Numbered from the stretch's first letter, positions 51,310-63,030 are shown. The stretch: 64,000 nt of DNA from Clarkia xantiana subsp. parviflora (GCA_036873135.1 JAPTYO010000035.1:62001-126000); one strand, 5' to 3'. Program-made: numbers and translations. The notes: generated by a model not told the origin, from the letters alone.

Positions 51310-52515
51310 TGCGTGAAGAAGCCGAAACCGTTGCCTACCAGGAACACTCTAAGTATCAGAGACGCGCGCTTGCAAGCCCGTCAACCAAACCCTGCAAAAA
51401 CCATACATAACCCAATCAAAAACCAAGGCAACACATCAACCACATTCATTGAGTCCTTTTCAAGGACATCCAACCCAACGGACCAACTGTCCGCAAGCAA
51501 ACAGCTAGGGACCCTCCCGCTCGGGAGTCAAAAATCCCTACGCTCGCCAAAGGCCTAGGCCACCTACTAATCAAATTTCCATATATTTGTGCAATGTGAT
51601 ACAGGTATTCAAGCATTCCGCAAAGCGATAAGTTCAAGAGCTAAAGAAATCCAAAACATGCAAAGTTGGCCATAATTACCAAAATGCCATCCGACCACAT
51701 TTCGATCAAATTTTATCCCCAAAACGGCCCGAGGCTCCGGGGGCACATACAAGCAGCTCAAATACATTTAAGCAAGCCCATTACATGCCACGGGGAGACT
51801 TACCCCTACCCGAACAATCCGATGAGCACTCGGGTCAACTAAGCCACCGATAAGCACGAGCTACCAAGCAATCACCTAAACTCCGGGGACATGGCTATCC
51901 ACTCACAAATAATCGTGGAGTCATTATTACACTTGGGGGCATCATATCAAGTCACCCACATCAAAATACAAAGGGTCGAACTTTTCGCTCGAATATGTCC
52001 GATTTCGAACCTCCACGATTTCCCCTCGGTTATCCGAAACCTAAGGGCCTCTTCACAAAGGGAGTTCACTAACCATAACTCTACCTATCTACATTTAGAG
52101 TTTTGCCAAAAACGGATTTTGAAAAATCAAGCCAAAATTTCACTTAGGCATTTCGTCGAACACCTATCATGCACCTTATTAAAATGAAAAATGTGCAGCC
52201 CTAAAGGTCCAATTGACATCAAGCAAAGGAAGGAGAGGACATTACCGATCAATACCCGACAAGAAGGACTCGAAAACGGGTCGAATTGAGCCCGAAATCG
52301 ACCCGTAAACAGTGCAGCCGCCGCCCGCCTTGCGCCGCCGCTCCCGCCGCCGCCTCGCCGCTGCTGGGCCGCCGTGACCTCGCCGGTGGTAGCCCTGGTG
52401 GTGGCCGGCCGAAATGGGGTCTCACTAGCACCCTAAAGTGAATTCCTAAATCACTACCTTAGCCCCTCCAAAACCCTCTCAACAACCTATTCAAATATTG
52501 ATAGTTTTATAAACT
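51310..52515 (-). promoter_or_regulatory. aORF leader: promoter, GC-rich first exon and intron
   Basis: Minus strand gttTATAAAActatc near 52508 is a good TATA box. A GC-rich segment rich in gccgcc (52430-52300) matches in position the leader exons of the copies at 13225 and 55900. A likely acceptor (cttgcaag) lies about 60 bases before the ATG at 51309. Confidence 0.6.
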
Positions 52516-53173
52516 ATCACAAAGGAGGTTTACTACACAACCTAGCAAGCACCATACATCCAAGAGGTACACTCACATCCACCCTCCATTTTTTAAAGTT
52601 GTTGATAACTTGGATTTTCACCATCAAATGACTTAGCTAAATTTAACTAAGTCATTTCAAATGGTCTCAACTACTTGAAAACATTATTTTTAAGATTTTT
52701 CGTGTCAAGTCCGTTACATGTGATTTTCCAAACCCGGCGGTATTTCGTTTACTAAAACCGTCGTCTCGCCGTCACGACGGCCGTCTCGGACGACGGACTC
52801 CCGAAAACCACCACATGGCATGAAAAACGTTTTATCAAAACTTTCATGAGTGGTTATCACTTTGATACATTTAGTCGTGGCATGAACTTTCCATATTTCT
52901 TTGATCATCGTGCGAACCCGAAAAATTTCGTGCGCGCTCGCGCCTTAATTCTCCAAAAAATCACATTTATCATATTACTCGCAGTCCGTTGTGCTACTAA
53001 CCCTTTGCGCAGTTATCAAGCACGACCATCTCAAAAAACTAAGGCAAGGAACTCGTCTAAGCCGCGTGTATCCACCATTGGTAGGTCAAAACTCAAGGTG
53101 AGCAGACGACCCGAATCACGCGTATACCCTATCTTAGAATAGAGTTAAACAAAGGTCAGACCATTATTTAACC
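52516..53173. other. Spacer between aORF promoter and 3' LTR of Tat A
   Basis: No gene was recognised. It likely contains upstream elements of the aORF promoter. Confidence 0.4.
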
Positions 53174-53183
53174 GGGGGGCAAA
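53174..53183 (+). promoter_or_regulatory. Polypurine tract of Tat A
   Basis: ggggggcaaa directly before TGATGGATATACG. Confidence 0.85.
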
Positions 53184-53916
53184 TGATGGATATACGCATG
53201 ATTCGGGCTCGGTTTTAATTATTCAGACCTCATACACGCGCGTAAAACCCAATTTCGAGCTAACCGGGGGAAACCGGGCAAGTCGCGAACTTGCCCGGCA
53301 CCCCCGGGGGGCTTACCCGGAATTCCGGGTAAGCTTAACACCCGGGGGGTGTCGCGCACACCCCCCATTTCGTCCCGAATGTATAGGAGACCCGATTTTT
53401 AACTAACTCCTATGTGTCCGAGACCTACGTTTCAAAGGCGCGTGCGTCCCGCTCGTGACAGCCGCCTAAGACGAGCGTCAGAGTCCTTTTCCCAAAGCTT
53501 TCCCCTACATCCCGGTTCACATTTCCACATTGAACCGGGTCAAAACCGGTTTACGGTCCAAGGTTGCCTATAAATAGCCACCTTGGGGGTAAACATTTTC
53601 AGGTCACTTTCGGGGTGAGAATCAAGAAAAGCTCTGACCTCTCTCTAAAAACTCTCTCTCTCTCTCTAGAAAACATCTGATGTTGATCGTCGGAGCGAGC
53701 GCACCAAGCACCCCCCCTCTCCACGGGTGTTTCTTGGTAATGCTCCTCTCGTAGGTGCAGAAGGACGGTCTATTAGAGAGCCCGAAGGACTTACCGCTAA
53801 TCTGAAGACAAAGCTAAGGCCCGTACACGACTTTAGGGAACGGACTTGGCTCGCACCCAACTCGAAGACTTCGACGAGTTATCCAGCGGGCAACCCGCAG
53901 TAACTAGGTCGAAACA
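53184..53916 (+). repeat. 3' LTR of Tat A
   Basis: 733 bp matching the 5' LTR; TATAAATA at 53569-53576; followed by the target duplication attat. Confidence 0.95.
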
Positions 53917-53921
53917 ATTAT

Positions 53922-54345
53922 TGCAGCTAATTTTTGCAAAAAAAGCACGTGTCGATGAAAAAGTTGACCTTTCCTTCAGATTTTTTTTACGGAATTACCC
54001 ATTTCTCTCTCTTTTTTCGTCCACCTCTTTATCATTATATTTATACATTTTTACTTAATAAATTTATCTCTTAGTTTAAAATTATTTTTACATTTATTTA
54101 TCCACCTCTTTTAGCGATTTATCCAAATCATATTACTACTTAACCTTATTAATAATTAATTATCAATCATTTATCCGTGTATTCTAAAAAAAATTAATAT
54201 AATATTATTGTTTTACATTTTATGTAGATATTTGTTTACACTAATTAATATTTTAAAAAATATATACATTTTATTATTGATTAATTTGTTATAAAAATGT
54301 CTATAAGTTAGAAATATATGTTATAAACAAAAGAAAAAAAATTTC
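53922..54345. other. AT-rich target DNA between Tat A and Tat B
   Basis: No feature was recognised; it is continuous with the AT-rich DNA left of 43835 once Tat A is removed. Confidence 0.5.
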
Positions 54346-54350
54346 CTCTA

Positions 54351-55205
54351 TGTTAGGTTCCGGGATTTGGGTCAATGGGTGGTCGGCTCAAATCTCGTTC
54401 CTCACTGGAGGGGTGGATGATCCGGTCCTCTCGGGTTGCCCTGTCTTAGCTTGCGTCCTTCCTTCTGTCGCTTCTCTTCTCCTTGCGCCCTGCAGAAGGG
54501 GCAGTACCAGACACAGAGAGGGGGGGGGGGGGGGTGCCTGGTGAACCCTCTTCGATGCCTAAGTCAGTATCGTTTTTAGAGAGATAAAGCTAGAGAGATG
54601 TCAGAGCAAAATAATCCAAATTGCCAAGATGTCCAAATGAATTGTGAAGGTGGGGTATTTATAGGCAACGGTGTCATTAATGTGGCTTAATGACATCGTT
54701 AACCCTAAAACACAGTTAATTAACCTTTAAACGCATAATTAAGACTTTAGGATACGGAGAAGGTAGGCGGAGTAAACCGATTATGGGAGTCCACAAGTGG
54801 TGTCGGGGCCCTTTGGGGGAAGGGAAATCCGACCCCCAAGGGTAGGGGTTGGGTGAGGGCACCCTACCCCTCCTAGGGAGGATGGGGTTGGCCAACCCCA
54901 TCCCTCCTAGGAGAGATCGGGTTGGCCGACCCGATCTCTCCTAGGAGAGGTCGGGTTGGTCCACCCGATCTCCCCTAGGGGAGATCGGGTCGGCTGACCC
55001 GATCTCCCCTAGGGGAGGTCGGGTGTGGCCACCCAACCTCACCTAGGTGAGTTTGCCTTGGCCGGACGAGCGCTCCGGCCTCGTCCGAGCCGTTGATGTT
55101 CTCGCGAAATGTTCGGGTTGAAGTTTCGATTTACAATCGTTAATGGGATGATAAAAATACAACGGTTCGGAAGTCAACGGGTTCAAATTGGGCGTATATC
55201 CATCA
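54351..55205 (-). repeat. 3' LTR of Tat B
   Basis: Minus strand TGATGGATATACGCCC (55205) to CCTAACA (54351); TATAAATA at 54656-54663; a run of palindromic units at 54865-55050. Confidence 0.92.
54865..55050. repeat. Tandem palindromic units in the Tat B U3
   Basis: About five units of ~33-36 bp, each a palindrome of the type cctagg-gag-atcggg-ttggcc-and back. The 5' LTR (61089-61235) has one unit fewer. Confidence 0.9.
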
Positions 55206-55222
55206 CATGCCCCCGAGTCAAC
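55206..55222 (-). promoter_or_regulatory. Polypurine tract of Tat B
   Basis: Minus strand gactcgggggcatg directly before TGATGG. Confidence 0.75.
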
Positions 55223-55790
55223 CAATGGCTTAACCCTTGATTGACTCTATTTCAGGGTGGTATGATACGTGCAATTTGAAACCGGGGTTTTACCATTCGT
55301 CTGAATGTTTGCTTACCCATGGATGCGTGTCTCCGACTCTGCCCCCTGCCTTATGAGATAGAGGAGTTGTAAACGTTAGAGTAGCGCGGACGTATGCCTA
55401 AGCACGCGTCCGTCTCAGGTGGGAGCAATAAATCTATCTTTGCTACCGGCGTATACTTAAAAAATTCACCCTTGCACAGGGGCGCAATACGAATGCAACT
55501 AAGTAACTTACGCTTCAAATTCGTGCCGGGATTCTATCTAAGTGAGGAAAAATTTAATTTTGGCCAAATTTTTTTCCTAAGTATGAAATGTTCAAGAATA
55601 AACCTAACTTGATAGTTTTTCTAAGTATGGAGATATACTTAGCCATAGTTTTTTTTTTGGCCAATACTTAGCCATAGTTGAAAGGGATAAAAATGATGGT
55701 TTTTCCTTGGCCCTTAGATCTCATTTAAAGATAGATGGAGGGTGGTGATTAAAACTCTTTAAAAAACCCTATCATCTTTTCAATATAGAG
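55223..55790. other. Spacer between 3' LTR and aORF leader of Tat B
   Basis: No gene is seen. A duplicated phrase around tacttagccatagtt lies at about 55635 and 55665. Confidence 0.4.
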
Positions 55791-57615
55791 GAGAGTTAGA
55801 AAAATACCTTAGGGAGTCACCATAGCCACCATCTTCCCTCTTTACTCACCCTTGGAGAACAAGAAAAAATTGAGAGCACCCCCAAGGTAAGGGCCGGCCA
55901 AAATTCCGGCGAGAGACCCGAAATTCCGGCCAGCAGCTCCGGCGGGAGGTGACCACCAGCACGGGACGGAGACGACTAGTGGATTAGCAGCTCGAGACGG
56001 CGGCGCGACCTCCAGCGGCTGACGGACGAAGACGACGCGGCACGAGCTTGGCCGGTGGAGGGCGGTGGCCAGACGAGCAGCGGCGTCGGGAGGCTTCAAC
56101 GGCGAGTTCGTCTCCGACGACGACAGCGCCAAGTCCGGCCAGGACTGTCGACAACGGGACCAGGCAGCTCCGGCGTGGTCTGGGGCGGACTGCGGCGACG
56201 AAGGGACGGCTGGGAGCGACTCCGGCGACGACGGAATTGGGGCTCCGGCGAGGGGCTGATTCCGACCGACTTCGAAATTCGAATTTCGGACCCGTTTATC
56301 ACATCGGGTCGGGTTTTCTGAAGGTCCGCTCTTTTCCTTTCTGTTACCGCATAAAACGTTGATTTTTGAGTCGTTGATACTTGATTGCCGATGCTTGATT
56401 GCCGATGTTTGATTGCCGAAATTTGATTGCCGAAATTTGATTGAAAGTGGGATTGCCGTGGATAACCGTCGATAGTTGTGGATTTGGAAAAAAATTTTGC
56501 CGGTCGTCCGGATATAGTTTCTTGTTCGATTGGACTATCCCGGTTTTGAATTTGATGTCGTATCGCCGTTGGTGTGTTAATCTTCGTTGGAGGGCGTAAC
56601 GGAATTTTGCCTAAAACCCGACTTTAGGCTCGGATAAAATTATTCAATTTGGTTGTCGTGGTGTCCTTGGATCTTTGGTTGTTGTCGTTGGTCGGGTGTC
56701 GGAGTATTTCCGGTTCTTCGGAAATTTTTCTTTTCTTGATATTTGTCGTGTCGTGGCAGGTACTGTATTCCTGGTGGTGTCCGCGCACACAGACTCTACA
56801 TAGGCGTCGCATCCTCCGAAGGATGAGTGAGTTCCTTTTCTCTTCCTTTTTGGTCGCATTACTTCCTTTCCTATTGCTAGCTTAGTGTCGTGATCTTCGT
56901 TGGGGTGTTAGTCGAAACTTGATTCGAACTTTGGGATTTCCTGCTACCTTTGCCTTAGGTCTCGCTGCCCTGTCGGAGAACCATCTCACTAGGTCCGATT
57001 ACAATGAGCACGTTACCTTAGGAGATATCTGTCCCCTAGATGAGCCTCTGTATCCTTTTCTCCCCTCCTTGGGGAATACCCGCGAGACGGTGACGGAGCC
57101 TCCTAGAGGGAAGGTTGCCGTGTACCCCTCCCAGATTCGATTTGGGTTGAGGTTGCCTTACTGCGATGACCTCATAGAGTTGAGCAGGTTTTTCAGGATT
57201 TCTCCTGTGAGCCTTGCCCCCAGTGCCCTTCGTGTTTGGGTGGGCTTTCGGGTGTTGTGCCATTGGTACTCCTGGAAGTACTCCCTCGTTCTGTTCCGAT
57301 GTTTCTACCGGTTCCAATACCAGACGAAGGTGGGGTTTGCGAGTTTCGTAACTCGCTATCCGACCTTCAAGGATCCCCGATTTGCTGATTTCGGGTTGAG
57401 TGGGGTCGAGTGGGATACCTCTCTCCGCTTCGTGGCCCGGAGTGACAACTCGGCCAGTCACTGGGCTAAGCATTACTTCTTCATTACGGATCGATACGTC
57501 ACTTGGTCGGTCTTGAATGAAGATCGGTCCGATGGTTGGCCTGCTTTCGGGGAGTTCTCTTCAGTTGATTTAGAGACTATGAAGATCATTCACGAGAGCA
57601 ACAATGCTTTGTCTA
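55791..57615 (+). pseudogene. aORF of Tat B (PF04195-like), C-terminus deleted
   Basis: A GC-rich leader exon (about 55800-56330) and intron end at a CAG acceptor at 56759. The ATG is at 56823. A second intron (GT at 56827, TTAG ending 56958) joins ATGA to GTCTCGC in frame. The open frame then runs from MSLAALSENHL to about 57605. The core is the best preserved in the window: LRLPYCDDLIELSRFFRISP, FRCFYRFQYQTKVGF and KHYFFITDRYVTWSV. Sequence after 57605 is antisense gag, so the linker and coiled-coil exons are lost. No stop codon interrupts the remaining core. Role unknown. Confidence 0.78.
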
Positions 57616-60518
57616 GCTTTTCCTTGAGCTCTCTCATCGTGCTCGTCATGACCATCTCATAGAGCCCCCCATAGGCCTCGAATGAGTTTGGATGCATGTT
57701 TCTAATAAATGCTCTGACGGTTTCTCCTCTTGTGGTGTCCATGTTGGCACCATAACTGGAGAATCTCTGGAAATAGCTTGATATTGACTCCCGCGGCATT
57801 TGCTTGATATCATCGATGTGACGGAAGCCTCTTAAGATGGAGTCACTTGTTCTTTTCCCCTCTATGGTGTCTGGCTGCCAAGGTATGGCTGTCACTTTCA
57901 CAGCTTTGCTCCTGTGTCTCCTCTTAGGCACTGTTTGAAAAAACTGCCTGCTCAAGCGGAGTACCACTCCATTCTTCATCTTTCCCTGCCTTTGCCTCCT
58001 TCTCCTCCTCTTTCTATCTTGGTTGGCTCCTACCATGACCACAGCCACTGTGTCTGTCCCGTGTGATCTACGTCTCATGGAGTTGACATAGCACTGCCTT
58101 GCGGTGCGTTGATCACCTAGGACTTCTCCGACTCCATTCTCAGTGATGTACTTCAGCTTCTGGTGTACAGTGGATGGCACGATTTCATATGGGTTTATGG
58201 TTGTCCTTCCTAGGATCCCATTGTAGGCTCTCAGGCTTTCAACCACCACAAAGTTAACATTCACTTTCAGCTGTGTCCATCCTTGGCCCATGGTCACCGG
58301 CAGGGTTATCATTCCCAGGGGGTAGCTTGTTGCCCCTGAGAAGCCAACTAGAGGGAAGTTGACTTGTTTGATGTCTGCCTTGGTTTTCCCTATTTCTTCT
58401 AGGACTCTCAAGCTTAGGAGGTCAGCCGAGCTGCCCCCATCCACCAAAATTCTCTTTACATCAAAATTATCAATGTCTATTGTGATAACTAGAGCATCGT
58501 CATGTGGGAAGACGATGTGGCTCTTGTCCTTCTCTGAGAATTCGATCTTCATTTTCTTCTCCTTCTCTTGGCCTTTTCCTCCACCTCGGCACTGAACCCA
58601 GTTTTGATGCGTAAACCTCCCTTGCATTAGCAGTTGGGCCACCTGACGCTACTCCCCCGTGTATCATGTTTATGGTCCCTCTCTTGTTGGGTGGAGGATT
58701 GTAGTCTGCTTTGCCTTTGCCCTTGTCTCTGTGTGATGGCCCTAGCTGCATGCTGTTGCCCCCATGATCCACGAACTGCTTTAGGTCTCCCCTTTGGATG
58801 GCATTGTTGATGCTTAGCTTTAGGCTGAAGCATTCGTTCGTGTCGTGCCCGTAAGCTTCATGGTTGTCGCACCATCTATCCTTGTGATTCCCCACCATTG
58901 GGGCTCTCCACCTTGCAGGGGGTGACCAGAGCTTCTGGTTCCGCATCTCTTTGAGGACAGTAGCTGGAGTGGCGTTCAATGGGACGAACTTGATTACATT
59001 TATTTCTCTGGGCTTTAGTGGTTCGCCCATTTGGTTTCTTTGCTGGGGCGGACGCCATTCCTGCTGCCTTGTGTGCTGAGGTGCCTGGGGTGGTTTGCCT
59101 TTGTTCGGCTTTGCATTGTCTTCCTTGGTTGCTTGAATCTTGGCTTTCTTACTTGCCCTGTGCCTCTCCAGGTCTATATGAGTTTTGACTCTTCCTGCAA
59201 GCTCTTCTAAGGTGCTTGCTGGCTTCTTGGGCATCTTTTCTGCCAGTGTGGACCCGAAGCGGCCTAGGTTTCTGATAAAGGCTCGTATTACCTCACCCTC
59301 AGTGATGTCGCCCTGGATTTCTGCGATATTTTGATTGAACCTAGTGTAGTAACTGGCCAGAGATTCATCATATTCTTGTTTCACATCATCGATGGAGCCT
59401 GTGCCTTTGAGGAGTTTCCTCTCCCCTAGATATCTCTGCAGGAACTTCGCCTTTAGCTGCTCCCATGAGTGGATGCTTTCAGAGGGTAGACTGAAGAACC
59501 AGTGTGAGGCCACCCCTGATAGGGTGTTTGGGAACAGGAGTGCCTTGTATCTTTCATCAGTGGTCCTCCCAAATAGGGAGGCCTCATGCTGTTGGATATG
59601 CTCTAGGGGGTCTCCCTTCCCATTGTACTTTGCAATTTGCACTGTGTGCAGGGAGTCTGGCACCCTGTTCATCTCCAGTTCCCTTGTGAAAGGGTGGTTC
59701 GTTTTGTCACTTAGACAATGCAAGTTGGTTTTCTTTGACTCATTCATCTTCCGGGTTATCATTGCTTCTATTTCTTCCGGAGTGATCAATATCGGTGTTG
59801 GAGTGTAATTCCTCTGATAGCCTCCGTGGTTGTAGATAGGACTTCCCGGGATCCCTTGTCCGTATTGATACGGGTTGTAGGTGTATCCTTGGTGTCCCTG
59901 CTGGGGTGCTTCGTAGAATTCTTGCCTCCTTGGAGGTCTTGCTTGTCTTTCCTCCCCCAGTGGGGTGTAAGCCCTTGCGTTCTGCTGTTGCCTAGGAGGC
60001 ACGAATTGTTGCCTTCCCTCTTGGGGTGGCACCTGGTAATATCTTCTTTGCTCCTCTTGCTGCCCTGCTCGAGGGTGCGAGTGGTGCTCTTCCGTTGGGA
60101 TCTGCTCCTCTTCATGAGCTTCAGTGTGTGTCCCCTGGGTGTATGCCGGCCTTGCATATGTTGTGTGGGCGTGGTTGCCATCCCTTTAGGCCGGCATCCC
60201 ATACGGATACCCTTGGGGTTGCGCCTCATAATAATACCCCTCAGGGGGTGCCGTGTGCTGGGACGGCACTCCCTGTTGTTCTATTTATCTCTGTGGCCTT
60301 CTTGCCCGAGGTGTGGAGGCTGTGGAGGACTCAGCCCCAGCTGGGCGTGAGGGTCCTCCCTCCTGGTTGTTCTGTTGAGGAGGCTGTGGTATATCTTGTG
60401 GTTCTGGTTGCATTGGCTGCTTCCCAGGGTTAGGCTGCCTCCCTGGGGGTATAGGGTCTCTCCTTCTCCCATTGCCCCCTGGTGGGCGGTGGTGCCTAGA
60501 CACCCTGCTGTTCGTCAT
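57590..60518 (-). pseudogene. Gag - protease - partial second gag block of Tat B
   Basis: Starts at ATG 60518, 33 bases after the PBS, with a Pro/Gln-rich leader broken by stops (first near 60285). From 60032 to 58500 the frame is open: gag domain (HWFFSLPSESIHSW, DDVKQEYDESLASYY, AFIRNLGRFG) and CCHC-like CDNHEAYGHDTNEC (about 58870). A frame change near 58590 leads to the open frame 58642-57590 with retropepsin site LVDGGSSAD (Asp at 58441-58439). Then comes a second gag-like block (DDIKQMPRESISSYFQRF, TMRELKEKLDKAL) that is cut at the deletion point. Same order as Tat A. Confidence 0.85.
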
Positions 60519-60550
60519 TGCTCGTGTTATAGCCAGGCTTTCTGTCCGAA

Positions 60551-60569
60551 GCCCGCAGACGGCGCCAAG
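60551..60569 (-). promoter_or_regulatory. Primer binding site of Tat B
   Basis: Minus strand cTTGGCGCCGTCTGCGGGC directly after the LTR end. Confidence 0.88.
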
Positions 60570-61391
60570 TGTTAGGTTCCGGGATTTGGGTCAACGGGTG
60601 GTCGGCTCAAATCTCTTTCCTCACTGGAGGGGTGGATGATCCGGTCCTCTCGGGTTGCCCTGTCTTAGCTTGCGTCCTTCCTTCTGTCGCTTCTCTTCTC
60701 CTTGCGCCCTGCAGAAGGGGCAGTACCAGACACAGAGAGGGGGGGGGGGGGTGGTGCCTGGTGAACCCTCTCTGATGCCTAAGTCAGTATCGTTTTTAGA
60801 GAGATAAAGCTAGAGAGATGTCAGAGCAAAATAATCCAAATTGCCAAGATGTCCAAATGAATTGTGCAGGTGGGGTATTTATAGGCAACGGTGTCATTAA
60901 GGTGGCTTAATGACATCGTTAACCCAAAAACACAGTTAATTAACCTTTAAACGCATAATTAAGACTTTAGGATACGGAGAAGGTAGGCGGAGTAAACCGA
61001 GTATGGGAGTCCACAAGTGGTGTCGGGGCCCTTGGGGGGAAGGGAAATCCGACCCCCAAGGGTAGGGGTTGGGTGAGGGCACCCAACCCCTCCTAGGGAG
61101 GATGGGGTTGGCCAACCCCATCCCTCCTAGGAGAGATCGGGTTGGCCGACCCGATCTCTCCTAGGAGAGATCGGGTTGGTCCACCCGATCTCCCCTAGGG
61201 GAGGTCGGGTGTAGCCACCCAACCTCACCTAGGTGAGTTTGCCATGGCCGGACGAGCGCTCCGGCCTCGTCCGAGCCGTTGATGTTCTCGCGAAGTGTTC
61301 GGGTTGAAGTTTCGATTTACAATCGTTAATGGGATGATAAAAATACAACGGTTCGGAAGTCAACGGGTTCAAATTGGGCGTATATCCATCA
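60570..61391 (-). repeat. 5' LTR of Tat B
   Basis: 822 bp; TATAAATA at 60876-60883 on the minus strand; palindromic units at 61089-61235. Confidence 0.93.
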
Positions 61392-61396
61392 CTCCA

Positions 61397-61744
61397 AACT
61401 TTTAATTTAAAATTTTGCATATAATTTTTTTTTATTTATTTAAAATATTAAACATAGTTTATATTAAAAATTTATTTCTTATTTTAATTATTTTCCACAT
61501 TTTTATTGTATTTACATTTTTTTATATTTAATGCATTTTTTATATTTTATTTTAAATTTTTAACTAATAAATTATTGAATTAATACTGGAAAAAAAAATA
61601 TCAGGTAATCTTATATATATTGATAAAAAGGAGCATACATAAATATTATATATATTTTTTAAATAATCGAGAGAGAAAATGGAATTAATTATTGATGGGT
61701 GGTTACTTAGACAAAAACGTTTTTTGTTTAACAAAAAAAAAAAA
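61397..61744. other. AT-rich DNA right of Tat B
   Basis: No gene. It ends in an A-run (61731-61749) at the point where gag sequence of Tat C begins, which may mark a junction made by end joining or an old poly(A) insertion. Confidence 0.45.
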
Positions 61745-61788
61745 AAAACATAACGTGCGGGGTGGGAGAAATCCGGTGCGGCTGTCTG

Positions 61789-62667
61789 TTATCCCTGCAC
61801 CACCTGGGCCAGGGACCTCACGCTCTTCAAGAGGCGCCGACGACCTTGGTACTGCTGAATAAAACGGTCGTGCATATCAGCCCAACTGGAGATGCATCCT
61901 GGGGGCAGGCTGAAGAACCACGTCAGGGCCCTCTCAACAAGTGTGCCTGTGAATAAAACGCACACTATGTCCTCGTTTGGGGCTCTGCCTAGACATGCCA
62001 TGAGATGCTTCTGGACATGATGAACTGGATCTCCCTCGCCATCATACTCCTTAATTGTGGGGATACCCAACCCTGGCGGGGCGAGGGTGTCTATCAATCG
62101 GGGAACAAAGGGATGGGTGGATCGATCCCTCAGTTCCGACATCATCGGCTTCTGGTCCCCCATGCAGATGTTCACGATCTTCACCACCTGGTCGGGGGTG
62201 ATAGGACCATTAAGGGGAATGGTCCTATGCTGCACCGGTCCAGGCGCATCGATCACAAATCGCTCTGACTGAGCGAGCTCCTTACCCTTGTCCTGGTTTC
62301 TGGGTTGGGCCTCCTGCACATTCTGAACCTCCCTCGGCCGAGGCGGAGGCACCTCCTCCTCCTTCTTGGCAGCCTCTCTCCACTCTAGGAGAGCCTCCAT
62401 GGCCTCCAAGAACATCGGCATGGCATCCGCCACAGCCTTCGCCAGGTCCACGTTTGGAGGAGCATCCTCCTCCCTATTCTCTTGGTGTCGAGCAGTATCC
62501 TCAGGAACCTCATTGTGCCCACCTGTTCGGGAAACCTCAGCAGGGAGATTTTGGTCCACAATACGCTCCGGCGGCCCTGAATTCAGAGTTCCGGCAGTGT
62601 GACGGGAACCACCAGATTGTCCTTGCTTTTTCTGCTTGCCAGCCGCCATTGAACGAGTAGAAGTCAT
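61789..62667 (-). pseudogene. Gag of Tat C, C-terminally truncated
   Basis: Starts MTSTRSMAAGKQ, 20 bases after the PBS, and stays open for 292 residues. A charged and Pro-rich leader leads to the gag capsid start (STHPFVPRLID, EYDGEGDPVHHVQKH, ALTWFFSLPPG, FIQQYQGRRRLLKS). The same blocks occur in Tat A and B gag. The ORF ends where similarity is lost near 61780, so the C-terminal half of gag, the zinc motif, protease and everything after are missing. Confidence 0.82.
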
Positions 62668-62686
62668 TTTTGGCTTTTCGTTACGA

Positions 62687-62705
62687 TTCCCACAGACGGC
62701 GCCAA
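62687..62705 (-). promoter_or_regulatory. Primer binding site of Tat C
   Basis: Minus strand TTGGCGCCGTCTGTGGGAA directly after the LTR. Confidence 0.9.
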
Positions 62706-62960
62706 TGTTGGATCACGGTTGGAACTCCGGTGCGGTCTTGAAGGAAATCCGAAATCCTTCGCTCCACGTAATCCTTCAAGAGGGGAATAGACCGGGCGGT
62801 GACCCAGAATCCCTCTCCGATGCTTAAATGAAAATCTCGTGGCAGGCAAGGCAAGCGAAAGTATGAGTATGTAAGTGCGTATATGTGATCTGAGGTAACT
62901 TCTTCCTTTTTATAGGAGAGGAGTTACCCCAGTTACCTGATGAATCGCCAGGGCAGTTAG

Positions 62961-63030
62961 CCCACGTTCCGCTTATCTCGGCCACGTTCCGCTTATCTCG
63001 GCCAGTTGCCCACATTCCGCTTATCTCGGG
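62961..63030. repeat. Tandem repeat in Tat C LTR, three ~20-28-bp units
   Basis: Three copies of cca-c(a/g)ttccgcttatctcgg. Confidence 0.9.

Larger units (their letters stand above)
43840..53916 (+). mobile_element. Tat/Retand-type element A, complete, lacking RT and integrase
   Basis: LTRs 43840-44573 (734 bp) and 53184-53916 (733 bp) differ at about 11 positions (1.5%) plus two tiny indels. Target duplication attat is at 43835-43839 and 53917-53921. PBS TTGGCGCCGTCTGCGG and a polypurine tract are present. The internal region holds gag, protease and a second gag-like block on the plus strand, a 131-bp tandem repeat, and an aORF on the minus strand. No RT, RNase H or integrase motif was found. 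At 10.1 kb it is a large non-autonomous element. Confidence 0.92.
54351..61391 (-). mobile_element. Tat/Retand-type element B, internally deleted
   Basis: LTRs 60570-61391 (5', 822 bp) and 54351-55205 (3', 855 bp) differ by about 2% plus a repeat-unit indel. Flanking 5-mers ctcta and ctcca agree at four of five positions. PBS and polypurine tract are present. Gag, protease and part of the second gag-like block lie on the minus strand. The aORF lies on the plus strand; the two are fused end to end at about 57605 by a deletion. There is no RT or integrase. Confidence 0.9.

Noticed and set aside
56048..56362. Overlapping Arg/Gly-rich ORFs on both strands
   Set aside because: All frames are open because of high GC; they fit the aORF leader exon and show no shared protein sequence with other copies.
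61727..61749. Poly(A) tail of a LINE or SINE
   Set aside because: No LINE or SINE body precedes it on either strand; it is more likely a junction or simple A-run.
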